Assembly: GCF_007676755.1 (NCBI RefSeq)
Contig: NZ_VEBK01000013.1
Location: 61,985-125,984, forward strand
Source of the DNA: Bacillus sp. FJAT-22090
GTDB taxonomy: Bacteria > Bacillota > Bacilli > Bacillales_A > Planococcaceae
Length of the DNA: 64,000 nucleotides
Direction: 5' to 3'
The first letter of the stretch is position 1. Each line of letters opens with the position of its first letter. The notes beneath the pieces were generated by a model. It saw only the letters and a program-made list of their open reading frames with translations. It was not told where the DNA came from and did no database searches. Below, piece by piece: positions 29,923 to 41,350 of this stretch. The translations under genes and the position numbers were made by a program.

Positions 29923-30612
29923 TTGAATACACAAATCTTATTGATTGAAGATGATCAACTAATATTTGAAATGATTAAAGAGCGATTTATCCAGTGGTCT
30001 TTTGATGTAATTCGGCCAGACGACTTTCAAAAATTAATGGCTGTTTTTATTGAGCAAAAACCGCATCTCGTAATTATCGATATACAGTTGCCGTTCTATG
30101 ATGGTTTCCATTGGTGTAGAGAAATTCGCCATATTTCTAAAGTGCCGATTATTTTCCTGTCTTCCAGAGATCACCCGGTGGACATGATTATGGCTATGCA
30201 AATGGGGGCAGACGATTTTATACAAAAGCCATTTAATATGGATGTCCTACTTGCTAAGGTGCAAGCGTTATTAAGGCGGACGTATGATTATCAGGAAGAG
30301 AATCTGGATGTTAGTAATTGGAATGGAGCAATCATAGACTTTGCAAAAAGTGAAGTAAGAAAACAGGATAGAACAATTGAACTAACGAAAAATGAACTTT
30401 TTATATTACGCATCTTATTAAAGTCTTTGGATGTTATCGTCTCTCGTGATGAGTTAATGCGGGAGCTTTGGGATGACGAACGATTTGTAAATGATAATAC
30501 GTTATCTGTCAATGTGAATAGATTGCGGTTGAAGCTTGAGGAGATTGGTTTAAAAGAAGTCATCCTAACCAAAAAAGGATTAGGTTACATGGCAATTACG
30601 AAAGAGGTGTAA
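29923..30612 (+). CDS. bceR: BceR-type response regulator (OmpR family)
   Basis: Response regulator predicted to activate the downstream ABC transporter on peptide-antibiotic stress. 229 residues. Receiver domain with acidic pair ED-D at residues 9-11, phosphoacceptor Asp53 (VIIDIQLPFYD) and Lys102 (QKPF). A winged-helix output domain follows (ELTKNELFILRILLKS..VSRDELMRELWD). TTG start after AAGAGGTGATA. It is followed closely by its kinase gene. The symbol follows the family; the inducing peptide is unknown. Confidence 0.88.
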   Translation: MNTQILLIEDDQLIFEMIKERFIQWSFDVIRPDDFQKLMAVFIEQKPHLVIIDIQLPFYDGFHWCREIRHISKVPIIFLSSRDHPVDMIMAMQMGADDFIQKPFNMDVLLAKVQALLRRTYDYQEENLDVSNWNGAIIDFAKSEVRKQDRTIELTKNELFILRILLKSLDVIVSRDELMRELWDDERFVNDNTLSVNVNRLRLKLEEIGLKEVILTKKGLGYMAITKEV

Positions 30613-30618
30613 AGTTAT

Positions 30619-31620
30619 TTGTTCATTTTGTATATAAAGGAAAGAAAAGTATGGATTCTCTTTTTTCTAGGTTTGCAAATTTGGTTGAACATCATATTAA
30701 CTTTAGATATCGCTTTCCTTGACGTTGCTATTCTCTATATTAATCTTGTGTATATTGTAGCTTTACTAATATTTATTTGGTGGAGATATAAGAAAGAGAC
30801 AAGGTATTATAAGGAGTTAGAAGAAAGTTCAACCTTTGACTCTCTTCCAAAAGGTGAATCTGGCTTTGAAAAGAAAATTACTAGTATAATGGAAGATTTA
30901 ATATTAGTAAATAACGAGGAATTGAATCAATTGAAAGTAGAGCATTTAGAAGAAAATGACCGGATTTTATCATGGATTCATGAAGTGAAGACTCCATTGA
31001 CGGGTATGAAACTCATTATTGATGCTGTAAAGGAATATCCATTGCAGAAGAAACTAGAGGTTGAGTGGCTCAGAATTCATTTGTTGTTGGATCAGCAGCT
31101 TCATCATACAAGATTACCTTCTTTGGAGAAGGATTATATAGTGGAGTCTGTTAAACTTCAAAAATTAATACATAAAGAAATCAAAGAATTACAAGCATGG
31201 TGCATGCAAAAAGGAATTGGTTTTGAAATTGACCTCCTACAAGAGGAAGTGCTGATCGATCAAAAATGGCTTGCATTTATCCTTCGTCAGCTGTTAACGA
31301 ATGCAGTTAAGTACAGCGATGTAAATAAAGAAATTCACATTTTTTCTGGAAAGGATGAAGAGGGCCATACAATTTTAACTGTAAAAGACTTTGGGAGTGG
31401 AATAACGAAGGCAGACATACCGCGTATATTTGAAAAGTCCTTTACTGGAACAAGTGGAAGAAATACCGTTGCTTCTACTGGAATGGGGCTATATCTAACG
31501 AAAAAAGCAGCTGATAAATTGGGGATACGAATATTAGTAGAATCTGAAATCGAAGAAGGTTCTACGTTCACATTACAATTTCCTTTAAAAAATGAAATGA
31601 GTAAAATAGCTAGTAGATGA
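30619..31620 (+). CDS. bceS: BceS-type intramembrane-sensing histidine kinase
   Basis: Membrane histidine kinase. 333 residues. Two transmembrane helices (about residues 11-30 and 35-55) are separated by only a few residues, so there is no extracellular sensor. This fits Bce kinases, which sense through the transporter. The phosphoacceptor is His121 in SWIHEVKTPL, followed by the N box LLTNAVKYSD, DFGSGI and GTGMGLYLTKKAA. TTG start seven bases after the bceR stop. An 11-bp-armed palindrome overlaps the stop codon. Confidence 0.88.
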   Translation: MFILYIKERKVWILFFLGLQIWLNIILTLDIAFLDVAILYINLVYIVALLIFIWWRYKKETRYYKELEESSTFDSLPKGESGFEKKITSIMEDLILVNNEELNQLKVEHLEENDRILSWIHEVKTPLTGMKLIIDAVKEYPLQKKLEVEWLRIHLLLDQQLHHTRLPSLEKDYIVESVKLQKLIHKEIKELQAWCMQKGIGFEIDLLQEEVLIDQKWLAFILRQLLTNAVKYSDVNKEIHIFSGKDEEGHTILTVKDFGSGITKADIPRIFEKSFTGTSGRNTVASTGMGLYLTKKAADKLGIRILVESEIEEGSTFTLQFPLKNEMSKIASR

Positions 31621-31637
31621 CAAAATTGTCATCTACT
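31612..31637 (+). promoter_or_regulatory. Palindrome overlapping the bceS stop: candidate BceR operator and/or terminator
   Basis: Perfect 11-base arms (31612-31622 with 31627-31637) around AAAT contain TGACA-N4-TGTCA, close to the TNACA-N4-TGTAA box known for BceR-type regulators. It lies about 85 bases before bceA. The T-rich sequence after it also makes it a possible weak terminator for bceRS. Confidence 0.55.
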
Positions 31638-31719
31638 TTATTTGTTTGTCATGTAAATCGAACGATTAAAAGGATAAAAAGTTTTACACTAGAGGTAATA
31701 CGATGTAGGAGGTAAATAC

Positions 31720-32481
31720 ATGACTATTTTGAGTGGACGTAAAATAAAAAAAGTTTATGGAAAAAAATCAACGGCGCAAGAAGTATTAAAAGGTATAGAT
31801 ATGGAAGTACAAGAGGGAGAATTTGTTGGCATAATGGGTCCTTCTGGATCTGGAAAGACAACGTTACTAAATGTACTTGCTTCAATTGATAAAGCAACTG
31901 AGGGTGTCATTGAAATTAATGGACACAATTTACGGACAATGAAAGAGCGGGAGTTATCCAATTTCCGTCGAGAACAATTAGGCTTTATATTTCAAGACTA
32001 CAATCTTTTAGATACACTAACGGTGAAGGAGAACATACTGTTGCCACTTTCTATAAGCAATATTTCCAAAAAAGAGGCGGAATCACGTTTCAAAGATCTT
32101 ACTAAAACGTTAGGTATTGATGATCTCGCAAATAAATATCCAAATGAGATATCTGGGGGACAAAAACAAAGGACATCGGCCGCCCGTGCATTGATTAGTA
32201 ATCCCACTGTAGTGTTTGCCGATGAGCCAACAGGAGCTTTAGATTCTAAAGCAGCTACTGCTCTGCTCAGTAATCTAGAGAAGATTAATCTTAATAAAAA
32301 AGTAACGATTATGATGGTTACGCATGATGCTGTTGCAGCAAGCTTCTGTTCACGCGTTTTATTTTTAAAGGATGGTCAATTATATACGGAACTGTATAAA
32401 GGTGAGAAAGATCGGATGCGATTTTATCAAGAAATTATGAGTACGCAGAGTGTACTTGGTGGTGATGGCTATGACGCTTAG
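31720..32481 (+). CDS. bceA: BceA-type ABC transporter ATP-binding protein
   Basis: ATPase of a peptide-antibiotic detoxification and flux-sensing transporter. 253 residues. Walker [10 protein letters not shown] at residues 40-48, Q-loop [11 protein letters not shown], signature SGGQKQR and Walker [13 protein letters not shown] are intact. ATG follows AGGAGG at 31708-31713. The bceB start lies inside its 3' end. Confidence 0.92.
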   Translation: MTILSGRKIKKVYGKKSTAQEVLKGIDMEVQEGEFVGIMGPSGSGKTTLLNVLASIDKATEGVIEINGHNLRTMKERELSNFRREQLGFIFQDYNLLDTLTVKENILLPLSISNISKKEAESRFKDLTKTLGIDDLANKYPNEISGGQKQRTSAARALISNPTVVFADEPTGALDSKAATALLSNLEKINLNKKVTIMMVTHDAVAASFCSRVLFLKDGQLYTELYKGEKDRMRFYQEIMSTQSVLGGDGYDA

Positions 32482-34459
32482 TCAATTGGTTTTCCGAAGC
32501 ATGAAGAAAAATATTAAGCATTATTATTTATATTTCTTTGCACTTATATTTAGTGTAACTCTTTACTTCTCTTTTGTTACTTTGCAATACAATCCAAGCG
32601 TAGTAGATGTATCACAGGGGGTAAAGGTTGCAGCTGGTTTAAAGGCTGCCTCGTATATATTATTATTTGTTGTAGTGTTTTTTGTCCTTTATGCCAATTT
32701 GTTGTTTATGAAAAGAAGAAGTAAAGAGATTGGGCTCTATCAGCTAATAGGCATGTCGAAAGGTCTTGTGACAAGATTATTAGTCCTAGAGAATTCGATT
32801 CTATGGATCAGTGCACTTGCGATAGGTGTTGGGCTTGGCTTTTTAACCTCTAGAGTTTTTGCAATGGTTTTACTACGAATTTTAGAAAAGGATGTGCTCG
32901 TTCAGTTAATATTTTCGGTTAAGGCGCTACAAATGACGGTTTTCGTATTTCTAGTGTTATTGATAGTAGTATTGATCCAAACAGCGATTGGTATTAGACG
33001 GGTTTCATTGCTTGCATTGTTTACTGCCAATGCAACAGCCGACGTAAAAGTGAAACGATTTAATGGAGTTCAAATGTTTCTTGGCTTTATAGGTCTTTTA
33101 TTAATCGGTTATGGGTACTATTTGTCTACTACCTTGTTCGAACTTTATAATGATAATCCAAATATGCTTTTTTATAAAATGCTTGCTATTTTAGGCGCAA
33201 CAATCGGAGGAACGTTTTTTGTTTTTCGTTTTTCAGTAGCATTCATATTGAACTTGATTCGAAAACAGAAAAGAGGACATTTATCTATACAGGATGTATT
33301 ATCCTTATCACCAATTATGCATCGAATGAAATCAAATGCTATGTCGTTAACAACAATTACGGTTATCTCTGCAACTGCTTTGGGAATTCTTTGTTTGTCG
33401 TATATCTCCTATTATTCAGCAGGTGCATCGGCAAAACAGAGCATACCGTTTGATTATATTCTCATGAATGGCCAAGGCGAGGCGTTTATAGATCAGTTAA
33501 ACAAGAAAAAAATTGAATACACACAAACAGATATCGAATTATTGAATGTAGAGGTCGATACGTCGGAGATATATACTAATGACATACCGACGGGATTAAG
33601 TATGGTAACTAAAGGACCAATGATCGTTACAAAGCTAAGTGATATGCAAAAGCTAATGCCAGAGCTCTCTTTAAAGGCTGGAGAAGGGTATATTACAGGA
33701 TATAGCAGTATGATGTCCGAAATAGTGAAAGTGGAAAAAAGTAAGCCAGTACAGCTAACAACTTCCAACGGTGAAGAATCTATAACAATTAAAGAAATCA
33801 AATCAGATTCATTGCTCGCCTATTATGTTACGGGGGCCGGTATGTCGATTGTCGTAACAGATGATCAATTTGAAAAACTTGTGGAAGATTCTATGATCAG
33901 CCAGCAAACTATATGGAAAAAACAAGTTGGTATTGATTTGGAAAATAGTACGCAGCTAAAAGAGACGCAAGCGATATATGAAGAAACAACGAATAATGGT
34001 CATTTTGAAGTGTCTAAAGATAACGGTTCAATTGACAGTGTGAACATGGACTCGCAAGAAGCGTATAGATTGTCGTTGCTAGATATGTTTGGACTAGTGA
34101 TCTTTGTGACTGGTTTCTTAGGCTTAGCATTTTTAATGACTACAGGTAGCATCCTATACTTTAAACAAATGACGGAAGCAGAGGAAGAGAGAGCTTCCTA
34201 TACGGTGCTTAGGAAAATTGGTTTTACTACTAATGAGTTGATGAAAGGAATTTATAAAAAACAGTTATATAACTTTGGAGTTCCATTAGTTATTGGATTA
34301 GCACATAGTTACTTTGCTGTTAAATCAGGGTGGATGCTATTTGGTACGGAATTAGTAGCACCATTACTAATTACGATGAGTATTTATGTGATTTTATATT
34401 CTACTTTTGCATTTTTATCAATTGGGTACTATCGAAAAGTTGTAAATGAATCATTATAA
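32471..34459 (+). CDS. bceB: BceB-type ABC transporter permease
   Basis: Ten-helix permease of the MacB/BceB type. 662 residues from ATG 32471 ([21 protein letters not shown], matching the BceB N-terminus), overlapping bceA by 11 bases. The N-terminal hydrophobic block ([22 protein letters not shown]), the [17 protein letters not shown] segment, a large extracellular domain of about 200 residues (roughly 300-500) and the C-terminal three-helix block with [20 protein letters not shown] are all present. The large extracellular domain is where BceB proteins bind lipid II cycle-targeting peptides such as bacitracin (family knowledge). Confidence 0.92.
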   Translation: MTLSQLVFRSMKKNIKHYYLYFFALIFSVTLYFSFVTLQYNPSVVDVSQGVKVAAGLKAASYILLFVVVFFVLYANLLFMKRRSKEIGLYQLIGMSKGLVTRLLVLENSILWISALAIGVGLGFLTSRVFAMVLLRILEKDVLVQLIFSVKALQMTVFVFLVLLIVVLIQTAIGIRRVSLLALFTANATADVKVKRFNGVQMFLGFIGLLLIGYGYYLSTTLFELYNDNPNMLFYKMLAILGATIGGTFFVFRFSVAFILNLIRKQKRGHLSIQDVLSLSPIMHRMKSNAMSLTTITVISATALGILCLSYISYYSAGASAKQSIPFDYILMNGQGEAFIDQLNKKKIEYTQTDIELLNVEVDTSEIYTNDIPTGLSMVTKGPMIVTKLSDMQKLMPELSLKAGEGYITGYSSMMSEIVKVEKSKPVQLTTSNGEESITIKEIKSDSLLAYYVTGAGMSIVVTDDQFEKLVEDSMISQQTIWKKQVGIDLENSTQLKETQAIYEETTNNGHFEVSKDNGSIDSVNMDSQEAYRLSLLDMFGLVIFVTGFLGLAFLMTTGSILYFKQMTEAEEERASYTVLRKIGFTTNELMKGIYKKQLYNFGVPLVIGLAHSYFAVKSGWMLFGTELVAPLLITMSIYVILYSTFAFLSIGYYRKVVNESL

Positions 34460-34469
34460 GAAAGTTGGG

Positions 34470-34500
34470 TCTCCTTGTTTTGAAAACAAGGAGGCTTTTT
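34470..34500 (+). terminator. Terminator after bceB
   Basis: Ten-bp stem (34471-34480 with 34484-34493), three-base loop and TTTTT. Confidence 0.9.
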
Positions 34501-34503
34501 CCA

Positions 34504-34567
34504 TTGACATTTCGCTCAAGAAGAATTAAACTTTCACATATTAGTAATCTAGTGTGTGAAAGTGAGG
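34504..34567 (+). promoter_or_regulatory. Promoter plus leader hairpin of the YuiF-like antiporter
   Basis: TTGACA (34504-34509), 17 bases, TAAACT (34527-34532). Straight after, ACTTTCACA (34530-34538) and TGTGAAAGT (34555-34563) form 9-base arms; the right arm runs into the Shine-Dalgarno GTGAGG (34562-34567). The repeat could be an operator or could mask the ribosome-binding site. Confidence 0.55.
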
Positions 34568-34574
34568 TTTTTTT

Positions 34575-35891
34575 ATGAATGCAGTATTAGTTGCAGTTTG
34601 TGTGATGTTAATTTTGAGTTTACTACGTATTAATGTTGTATTCTCGTTAATAATAGGTGCTCTCGTAGGAGGGCTTACGGCAGGTTTATCCGTTGCCGAA
34701 ACGATTGATGCATTTACAGATGGGTTAGGTGCGGGAGCAACCATAGCGCTAAGTTATGGATTACTAGGAGGATTTGCTGTTGCAATTTCTAAAACAGGAA
34801 TACCGGACTTATTAGTAATAGCAATTTTAAAGCTGGTAAAAAGAAAAGGGGATTCAACTAATACAGGGTTTGTAAAAGCGCTAGTCTTCTTGTTGTTGTT
34901 ATTGATGGCTGTGTTTTCACAGAACTTAATCCCCATTCATATTGCATTTATACCTTTGTTAGTACCGCCAATCTTAAAAGTGTTGAATATGTTGCGAGTA
35001 GACCGAAGATTGATTGCCTGTATTTTAGCGTTTGGTTTAATAACTCCATATATGTTCCTTCCCTATGGGTTTGGTGCGATTTATCAAGATATCGTTGCTA
35101 CTCAGATGGGGCTATCTGGTCTAGAGGTATCATTAAGTGATATTCCTAAAGCAATGGCTTTTCCTGCATTGGGAATGGTATTTGGATTGATGTCAGCCTT
35201 TGTTTTATACCGTAAGCCACGAAATTATAAACAAGAGGAAGTAGAAATAAGTGAATTAGAAGTAGAAGTAAAAAGAAGAAGTATCCTCTTTACTATTATT
35301 TCTTTATTAGCGGCACTACTTGTTCAAGTGAGTACAGACTCGATGATTGCGGGTGCGCTTGCTGGTATCGTAGTTCTTTATGTTAGTGGGGCACTAAAAA
35401 GGAAAGAAGCAGATGTGTTATTAACGGAAGGAATGCGCATGATGGCTTTTGTTGGATTCGTTATGATTACAGCAAATGGCTTTGCGTCAGTTATCAATGC
35501 AACAGGACATGTCGAGAGCTTGGTCGAAGCTTCTTCTAAGCTGTTGGCAGGTAATGTGAGTATAGCAGTATTAATCATGCTTGTTATTGGTTTAGTTGTA
35601 ACGATGGGAATAGGATCTTCTTTTGCAACTATTCCTATTATTGCTGCTATCTTTGTACCACTTGCAATGGAACTTGGGCTAAGTCCTTTAGCAACGATTG
35701 CTTTAATAGGGACTGCAGGAGCTTTAGGTGATGCTGGTTCACCAGCTTCCGACTCGACACTTGGACCTACTGCAGGATTGAATGTAGATGGCCAGCATAA
35801 TCATATTTGGGATACTTGTGTCCCAACTTTTCTTTGTTACAACATTCCGCTCGTCTTCTTTGGGTGGATAGCGATTGTATTTATACTATAA
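34575..35891 (+). CDS. Na+/H+ antiporter-family membrane protein (YuiF-like)
   Basis: Polytopic membrane protein of 438 residues with about 11-12 hydrophobic helices. It resembles the NhaC/YuiF group of the ion transporter superfamily (GLGAGATIALSYGLLGGFAVAIS, QNLIPIHIAFIPLLVPPIL, GTAGALGDAGSPASDSTLGPTAGLN). A cytoplasmic, charged linker lies near residues 214-236. It has its own promoter and terminator, so it is not part of the bce operon. Substrate (Na+/H+ or an amino acid) is not decidable from sequence. Confidence 0.8.
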   Translation: MNAVLVAVCVMLILSLLRINVVFSLIIGALVGGLTAGLSVAETIDAFTDGLGAGATIALSYGLLGGFAVAISKTGIPDLLVIAILKLVKRKGDSTNTGFVKALVFLLLLLMAVFSQNLIPIHIAFIPLLVPPILKVLNMLRVDRRLIACILAFGLITPYMFLPYGFGAIYQDIVATQMGLSGLEVSLSDIPKAMAFPALGMVFGLMSAFVLYRKPRNYKQEEVEISELEVEVKRRSILFTIISLLAALLVQVSTDSMIAGALAGIVVLYVSGALKRKEADVLLTEGMRMMAFVGFVMITANGFASVINATGHVESLVEASSKLLAGNVSIAVLIMLVIGLVVTMGIGSSFATIPIIAAIFVPLAMELGLSPLATIALIGTAGALGDAGSPASDSTLGPTAGLNVDGQHNHIWDTCVPTFLCYNIPLVFFGWIAIVFIL

Positions 35892-35896
35892 CTCGT

Positions 35897-35933
35897 AGAA
35901 GGATATCTCTATAGAAGAGATGTCCTTCTTTCA
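35897..35933 (+). terminator. Terminator after the antiporter gene
   Basis: Fourteen-bp stem with one GU pair (35897-35910 with 35916-35929), five-base loop, T-rich tail. Confidence 0.9.
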
Positions 35934-36071
35934 TTAAATAGAAGGAAGGCCATCTTCCACAAATTTCATTAACCTTATCAGTTGCCATTCTCCCAAGAAT
36001 TTTATATACTAAACAACGGCTTAGAAAAACATATATATAATAGAAAAGTAGTGCTGTTAAAACATTTTAAA
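35934..36071 (+). other. AT-rich spacer before the S10 promoter
   Basis: No reading frame or RNA gene was found. A TATAAT at 36036-36041 lacks a good -35, so it is not called as a promoter. Confidence 0.5.
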
Positions 36072-36118
36072 AGAATTTCGCTAAAACACTTGCGGAATCT
36101 TTTTTTATTGTATATAAT
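36072..36118 (+). promoter_or_regulatory. S10 operon promoter overlapping a terminator-like hairpin
   Basis: TTGCGG (36090-36095), 17 bases and a perfect TATAAT (36113-36118). The -35 lies within the right arm of a hairpin (about 36072-36080 with 36092-36100) that ends in seven T, so upstream termination and initiation share the same bases. Confidence 0.8.
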
Positions 36119-36124
36119 GTTGTA

Positions 36125-36554
<430 letters not shown>

Positions 36555-36598
36555 TGGTAAAAAAATAAAACAACAAATTATTATAGGAGGTGTGACGG

Positions 36599-37228
36599 AT
36601 GACCAAAGGAATCTTAGGTAGAAAAATCGGTATGACGCAAGTATTTGCTGAGAACGGTGACTTAATCCCTGTAACTGTAATTGAAGCTACTCCAAACGTA
36701 GTACTTCAAAAGAAAACAGTTGAAACAGACGGTTACGAAGCTATTCAGTTAGGTTTTGAAGATAAGCGCGAAAAGCTTTCTAACAAACCAGCTAAAGGGC
36801 ACGTAGCAAAAGCAAGCACTGCTCCTAAGCGCTTCATCCGCGAATTCCGCGGTTTGGATACAGCTAATTACGAGGTTGGTCAAGAAGTCAACGTAGAAAG
36901 TTTTGCAGAAGGCGATGTAATCGACGTAACAGGTGTTACTAAAGGTAAAGGTTTCCAAGGTGTTATTAAACGTCATGGACAATCTCGTGGACCAATGGCC
37001 CATGGATCTCGTTACCACCGTCGTCCAGGTTCAATGGGGCCGGTTGCTCCGAACCGCGTATTTAAACAAAAGAAATTACCTGGTCAAATGGGTGGGCATG
37101 TAGTTACTATCCAAAACTTACATATCGTAAGAGTGGATGCTGAACGCAACCTACTACTTGTAAAAGGTAATGTTCCTGGTTCTCGTAAATCATTAGTAGT
37201 TGTTAAAGCTGCTATTAAATCGAAATAA
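36599..37228 (+). CDS. rplC: 50S ribosomal protein L3
   Basis: Near the peptidyl transferase centre. 209 residues, [16 protein letters not shown].., with the extension loop [26 protein letters not shown] (here split over residues 120-140) and HYRRPGSMG-type basic segment. ATG follows AGGAGGTG. Confidence 0.99.
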   Translation: MTKGILGRKIGMTQVFAENGDLIPVTVIEATPNVVLQKKTVETDGYEAIQLGFEDKREKLSNKPAKGHVAKASTAPKRFIREFRGLDTANYEVGQEVNVESFAEGDVIDVTGVTKGKGFQGVIKRHGQSRGPMAHGSRYHRRPGSMGPVAPNRVFKQKKLPGQMGGHVVTIQNLHIVRVDAERNLLLVKGNVPGSRKSLVVVKAAIKSK

Positions 37229-37253
37229 TCTCTGAAGAAAGGAGGAAACAGGA

Positions 37254-37877
37254 ATGGCAAAAGTATCTTTATTCAATCAAGCAGGATCTTCTGTTGGGGA
37301 AATCGAGTTAAACGACAAAGTTTTCGGTATTGAACCAAACGAATCTGTTTTATTTGAAGCTATCATTGCTCAACGCGCATCACTTCGTCAAGGTAATCAC
37401 AAAGTGAAAAACCGTTCTGAAGTAGCTGGTGGTGGACGTAAACCATGGCGTCAAAAAGGAACAGGTCGTGCTCGTCAAGGTTCGATCCGCTCTCCACAAT
37501 GGCGTGGTGGTGGTGTTGTATTCGGTCCGACTCCACGTAGCTACAGCTATAAATTACCTAAAAAAGTACGTCGTCTAGCTCTTCTTTCAGCTCTTTCAAC
37601 TAAAGTGCGTGAAGAAAGTGTCGTAGTATTAGAAGGCTTAGCTTTTGATGCACCAAAAACAAAAGATTTCGTGAAAGTGTTATCTAACCTTTCTATCGAT
37701 AAAAAAGCGTTATTCGTAACTGCTGATTTAGATGAAACAGTAGCATTAGCTGCACGTAACATCCCTGGAATCACAGTTGTGTCTGCAACAGGCATTAACG
37801 TATTAGATTTAGTAGGACACGAGAAATTAGTCTTAACTAAATCTGCAGTAGAAAAAGTTGAGGAGGTGCTTGGATAA
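37254..37877 (+). CDS. rplD: 50S ribosomal protein L4
   Basis: Exit-tunnel protein; autogenous regulator of S10 operons in enterobacteria. 207 residues. The tunnel loop carries [21 protein letters not shown] near residues 60-80. Its stop overlaps the rplW start by one base. Confidence 0.99.
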   Translation: MAKVSLFNQAGSSVGEIELNDKVFGIEPNESVLFEAIIAQRASLRQGNHKVKNRSEVAGGGRKPWRQKGTGRARQGSIRSPQWRGGGVVFGPTPRSYSYKLPKKVRRLALLSALSTKVREESVVVLEGLAFDAPKTKDFVKVLSNLSIDKKALFVTADLDETVALAARNIPGITVVSATGINVLDLVGHEKLVLTKSAVEKVEEVLG

Positions 37878-38161
37878 TGGAAGCACGTGATATTATTAAA
37901 CGTCCGGTCATTACCGAGCGTTCTTCTGAAGTAATGGCAGATAAAAAGTACACTTTCGAAGTGGACACTCGCGCTAACAAAACACAAGTTAAATATGCTG
38001 TTGAAGAAATCTTTGGAGTAGATGTTGAAAAAGTGAACATCATGAACTATAAAGGGAAATTCAAACGCGTAGGTAAATTTGGTGGTTATACAAACAAACG
38101 TCGCAAAGCGATTGTTACATTAACTCAAGATAGCAAAGAAATCGAATTATTCGAGATCTAA
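37877..38161 (+). CDS. rplW: 50S ribosomal protein L23
   Basis: Exit-site protein that docks SRP and trigger factor. 94 residues, [16 protein letters not shown].. with [23 protein letters not shown] overlaps the rplD stop (TAATG); AGGAGGTG lies at the end of rplD. Confidence 0.98.
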   Translation: MEARDIIKRPVITERSSEVMADKKYTFEVDTRANKTQVKYAVEEIFGVDVEKVNIMNYKGKFKRVGKFGGYTNKRRKAIVTLTQDSKEIELFEI

Positions 38162-38203
38162 AACTTGTAAAATAAAATGAATACTCAAGAAGGAGGGAAT
38201 ACA

Positions 38204-39034
38204 ATGGCGATTAGAAAGTATAAACCAACGACAAACGGACGTCGTAACATGACATCGTTAGATTACGCTGAAATCACAACAGACAAGCCTGAGAAATCAC
38301 TTCTTGCTCCTGTGAAGCGTAAAGGCGGCCGTAACAATCAAGGTAAAATTACTGTTCGTCATCATGGTGGTGGACACAAACGTCAATACCGTATCATCGA
38401 TTTCAAACGAAATAAAGATGGTATTGAAGGACGTGTTGCTACTATTGAATATGATCCAAACCGCTCTGCGAACATCGCATTGATTAACTATGTGGATGGA
38501 GAAAAACGTTATATCCTAGCTCCTAAAGGCTTAGAAGTTGGAATGACAGTATTGTCAGGTCCAGAAGCTGATATTAAAGTAGGTAACGCTCTTCCATTAC
38601 AAAACATTCCAATGGGGACTACAATCCATAACATTGAAATGAAACCTGGTAAAGGTGGTCAACTAGTACGTTCTGCTGGTACATCTGCTCAATTACTTGG
38701 TAAAGAAGGTAAATACGTAATCGTACGTTTACAATCTGGTGAAGTTCGCTTAATCCTATCAGTTTGCCGCGCTACAATCGGTGAAGTAGGAAATGAACAA
38801 CATGAACTTGTAAACATTGGTAAAGCAGGTCGTTCTCGTTGGTTAGGTAAACGCCCAACTGTACGTGGATCTGTAATGAACCCGAACGATCACCCACACG
38901 GTGGTGGTGAAGGACGTACGCCAATCGGTCGTAAGTCACCTATGTCTCCATGGGGTAAACCAACTCTTGGATACAAAACTCGTAGCAAGAAAAACAAATC
39001 CGACAAGCTTATCATTCGTCGTCGTAAAAAATAA
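38204..39034 (+). CDS. rplB: 50S ribosomal protein L2
   Basis: Core 50S protein beside the peptidyl transferase centre. 276 residues from ATG 38204 ([17 protein letters not shown]). The conserved HPHGGGEGR loop with the catalytic-site His is near residue 228. The longer frame from 38177 spans the Shine-Dalgarno AAGGAGG and is rejected. Confidence 0.99.
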   Translation: MAIRKYKPTTNGRRNMTSLDYAEITTDKPEKSLLAPVKRKGGRNNQGKITVRHHGGGHKRQYRIIDFKRNKDGIEGRVATIEYDPNRSANIALINYVDGEKRYILAPKGLEVGMTVLSGPEADIKVGNALPLQNIPMGTTIHNIEMKPGKGGQLVRSAGTSAQLLGKEGKYVIVRLQSGEVRLILSVCRATIGEVGNEQHELVNIGKAGRSRWLGKRPTVRGSVMNPNDHPHGGGEGRTPIGRKSPMSPWGKPTLGYKTRSKKNKSDKLIIRRRKK

Positions 39035-39094
39035 TGTGGTTTTACTACGGTTCAAAGAACGGACCGTGGTGCAATCACGGAGGGAGGATTCAGC

Positions 39095-39373
39095 ATGGGT
39101 CGTAGCTTGAAAAAAGGACCTTTCGCAGACGATCATTTACTTAAAAAGGTCGATGCACAAAAGGACTCTGAGAAAAAACAAGTGATTAAGACTTGGTCTC
39201 GCCGTTCAACAATTTTCCCTACTTTTATCGGATTAACAATCGCGGTATATGACGGACGTAAACATGTTCCTGTATACGTGACTGAAGATATGGTAGGTCA
39301 TAAACTAGGCGAGTTCGCACCAACACGCGCTTATAAAAGTCATGGTGCAGATGATAAGAAAACAAGACGCTAA
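39095..39373 (+). CDS. rpsS: 30S ribosomal protein S19
   Basis: 30S head protein contacting the A-site finger. 92 residues, [18 protein letters not shown].., [13 protein letters not shown] and the basic tail [13 protein letters not shown] follows GGAGGGAGG. Confidence 0.99.
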   Translation: MGRSLKKGPFADDHLLKKVDAQKDSEKKQVIKTWSRRSTIFPTFIGLTIAVYDGRKHVPVYVTEDMVGHKLGEFAPTRAYKSHGADDKKTRR

Positions 39374-39393
39374 TTTGAGAGGAGGTCATTCAA

Positions 39394-39738
39394 ATGTCAC
39401 AAGCAAAAGCTATTGCTAAAACGGTGCGCATTGCTCCTCGTAAAGTAAGATTAGTCGTTGATTTAATCAGAGGTAAGCAAATCGGCGAAGCAGTTGCAAT
39501 TTTACAACTTACTCCAAAAGCAGCATCTCCTGTTGTTGAGAAAGTATTGAAATCTGCAGTTGCAAACGCAGAGCACAATTATAACTTAGATATTAACAAC
39601 CTAGTTGTTTCTGAAATTTTTGTTGACGAAGGTCCAACACTGAAACGTTTCCGTCCACGTGCACAAGGTCGTGCAAGTGCTATTAACAAACGTACTAGCC
39701 ACATCACTGTAGTGGTATCAGAGAAGAAGGAGGGATAA
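39394..39738 (+). CDS. rplV: 50S ribosomal protein L22
   Basis: Lines the exit tunnel; its loop is a macrolide-resistance site. 114 residues, with [17 protein letters not shown] and the loop [24 protein letters not shown] follows GAGGAGG. Confidence 0.99.
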   Translation: MSQAKAIAKTVRIAPRKVRLVVDLIRGKQIGEAVAILQLTPKAASPVVEKVLKSAVANAEHNYNLDINNLVVSEIFVDEGPTLKRFRPRAQGRASAINKRTSHITVVVSEKKEG

Positions 39739-39741
39739 TTC

Positions 39742-40398
39742 GTGGGTCAAAAAGTACATCCGATAGGATTACGAGTAGGTATTATTCGTGACTGGGAGTC
39801 AAAATGGTACGCTGGTAAAGACTATGCAACTCTACTTCACGAAGACTTAAAAATTCGTAAACACATTGAAACTCGTTTAAAAGATGCATCTGTTTCTACA
39901 GTAGAAATCGAACGCGCTGCTAAACGTGTTAACATTACAATTCACACTGCGAAACCAGGTATGGTAATCGGTAAAGGTGGTACTGAAGTCGAAGCACTTC
40001 GTAAAAACCTAAACGATATCACTGGCAAGCGTGTACACATCAACATCGTAGAAATTAAAAGAGCTGACTTAGATGCTAAATTAGTAGCAGAAAGTATTGC
40101 ACGCCAATTAGAAGGCCGCGTATCTTTCCGTCGTGCTCAAAAACAAGCAATTCAACGCACAATGCGTGCTGGCGCTAAAGGTATTAAAACTCAAGTATCT
40201 GGACGTCTAGGCGGCGCTGACATCGCGCGTGCTGAACACTATAGTGAAGGAACTGTACCACTTCATACATTACGTGCTGACATTGATTATGCACATGCTG
40301 AAGCTGACACTACTTATGGTAAGCTAGGCGTTAAAGTATGGATCTATCGTGGTGAAGTCCTTCCAGTGAAGAAGAACTCTGAGGAAGGAGGCAAATAA
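39742..40398 (+). CDS. rpsC: 30S ribosomal protein S3
   Basis: mRNA-entry protein. 218 residues. N-terminal [20 protein letters not shown], a KH domain with [14 protein letters not shown], and a C-terminal domain with [25 protein letters not shown] start three bases after rplV, after AAGGAGGG. Confidence 0.99.
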   Translation: MGQKVHPIGLRVGIIRDWESKWYAGKDYATLLHEDLKIRKHIETRLKDASVSTVEIERAAKRVNITIHTAKPGMVIGKGGTEVEALRKNLNDITGKRVHINIVEIKRADLDAKLVAESIARQLEGRVSFRRAQKQAIQRTMRAGAKGIKTQVSGRLGGADIARAEHYSEGTVPLHTLRADIDYAHAEADTTYGKLGVKVWIYRGEVLPVKKNSEEGGK

Positions 40399-40399
40399 T

Positions 40400-41024
<625 letters not shown>

Positions 41025-41042
41025 TAAAGGAGGTTTTCAGGC

Positions 41043-41306
41043 ATGACTGAGCGTAATCAACGCAAAGTATACACAGGCCGTGTAGTTTCAGACAAAATGG
41101 ATAAAACAATTACTGTTTTAGTTGAAACTCATAAAAAGCATAAGTTATACGGTAAACGTGTTAAGTATTCTAAGAAATTTAAGACTCATGATGAGCAAAA
41201 CCAAGCTCAAATCGGCGATATCGTCCGTATCATGGAAACTCGTCCGTTATCAGCTACAAAACGTTTCCGTCTAGTGGAAATTGTAGAAAAAGCGGTTATT
41301 ATCTAA
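41043..41306 (+). CDS. rpsQ: 30S ribosomal protein S17
   Basis: OB-fold protein of the 30S body. 87 residues, [22 protein letters not shown] with [11 protein letters not shown] and [18 protein letters not shown] follows AAGGAGG. Confidence 0.99.
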   Translation: MTERNQRKVYTGRVVSDKMDKTITVLVETHKKHKLYGKRVKYSKKFKTHDEQNQAQIGDIVRIMETRPLSATKRFRLVEIVEKAVII

Positions 41307-41350
41307 TAATAAATTTCGGAACTCATTAATTCCGAAGGGAGGTTACCTAA

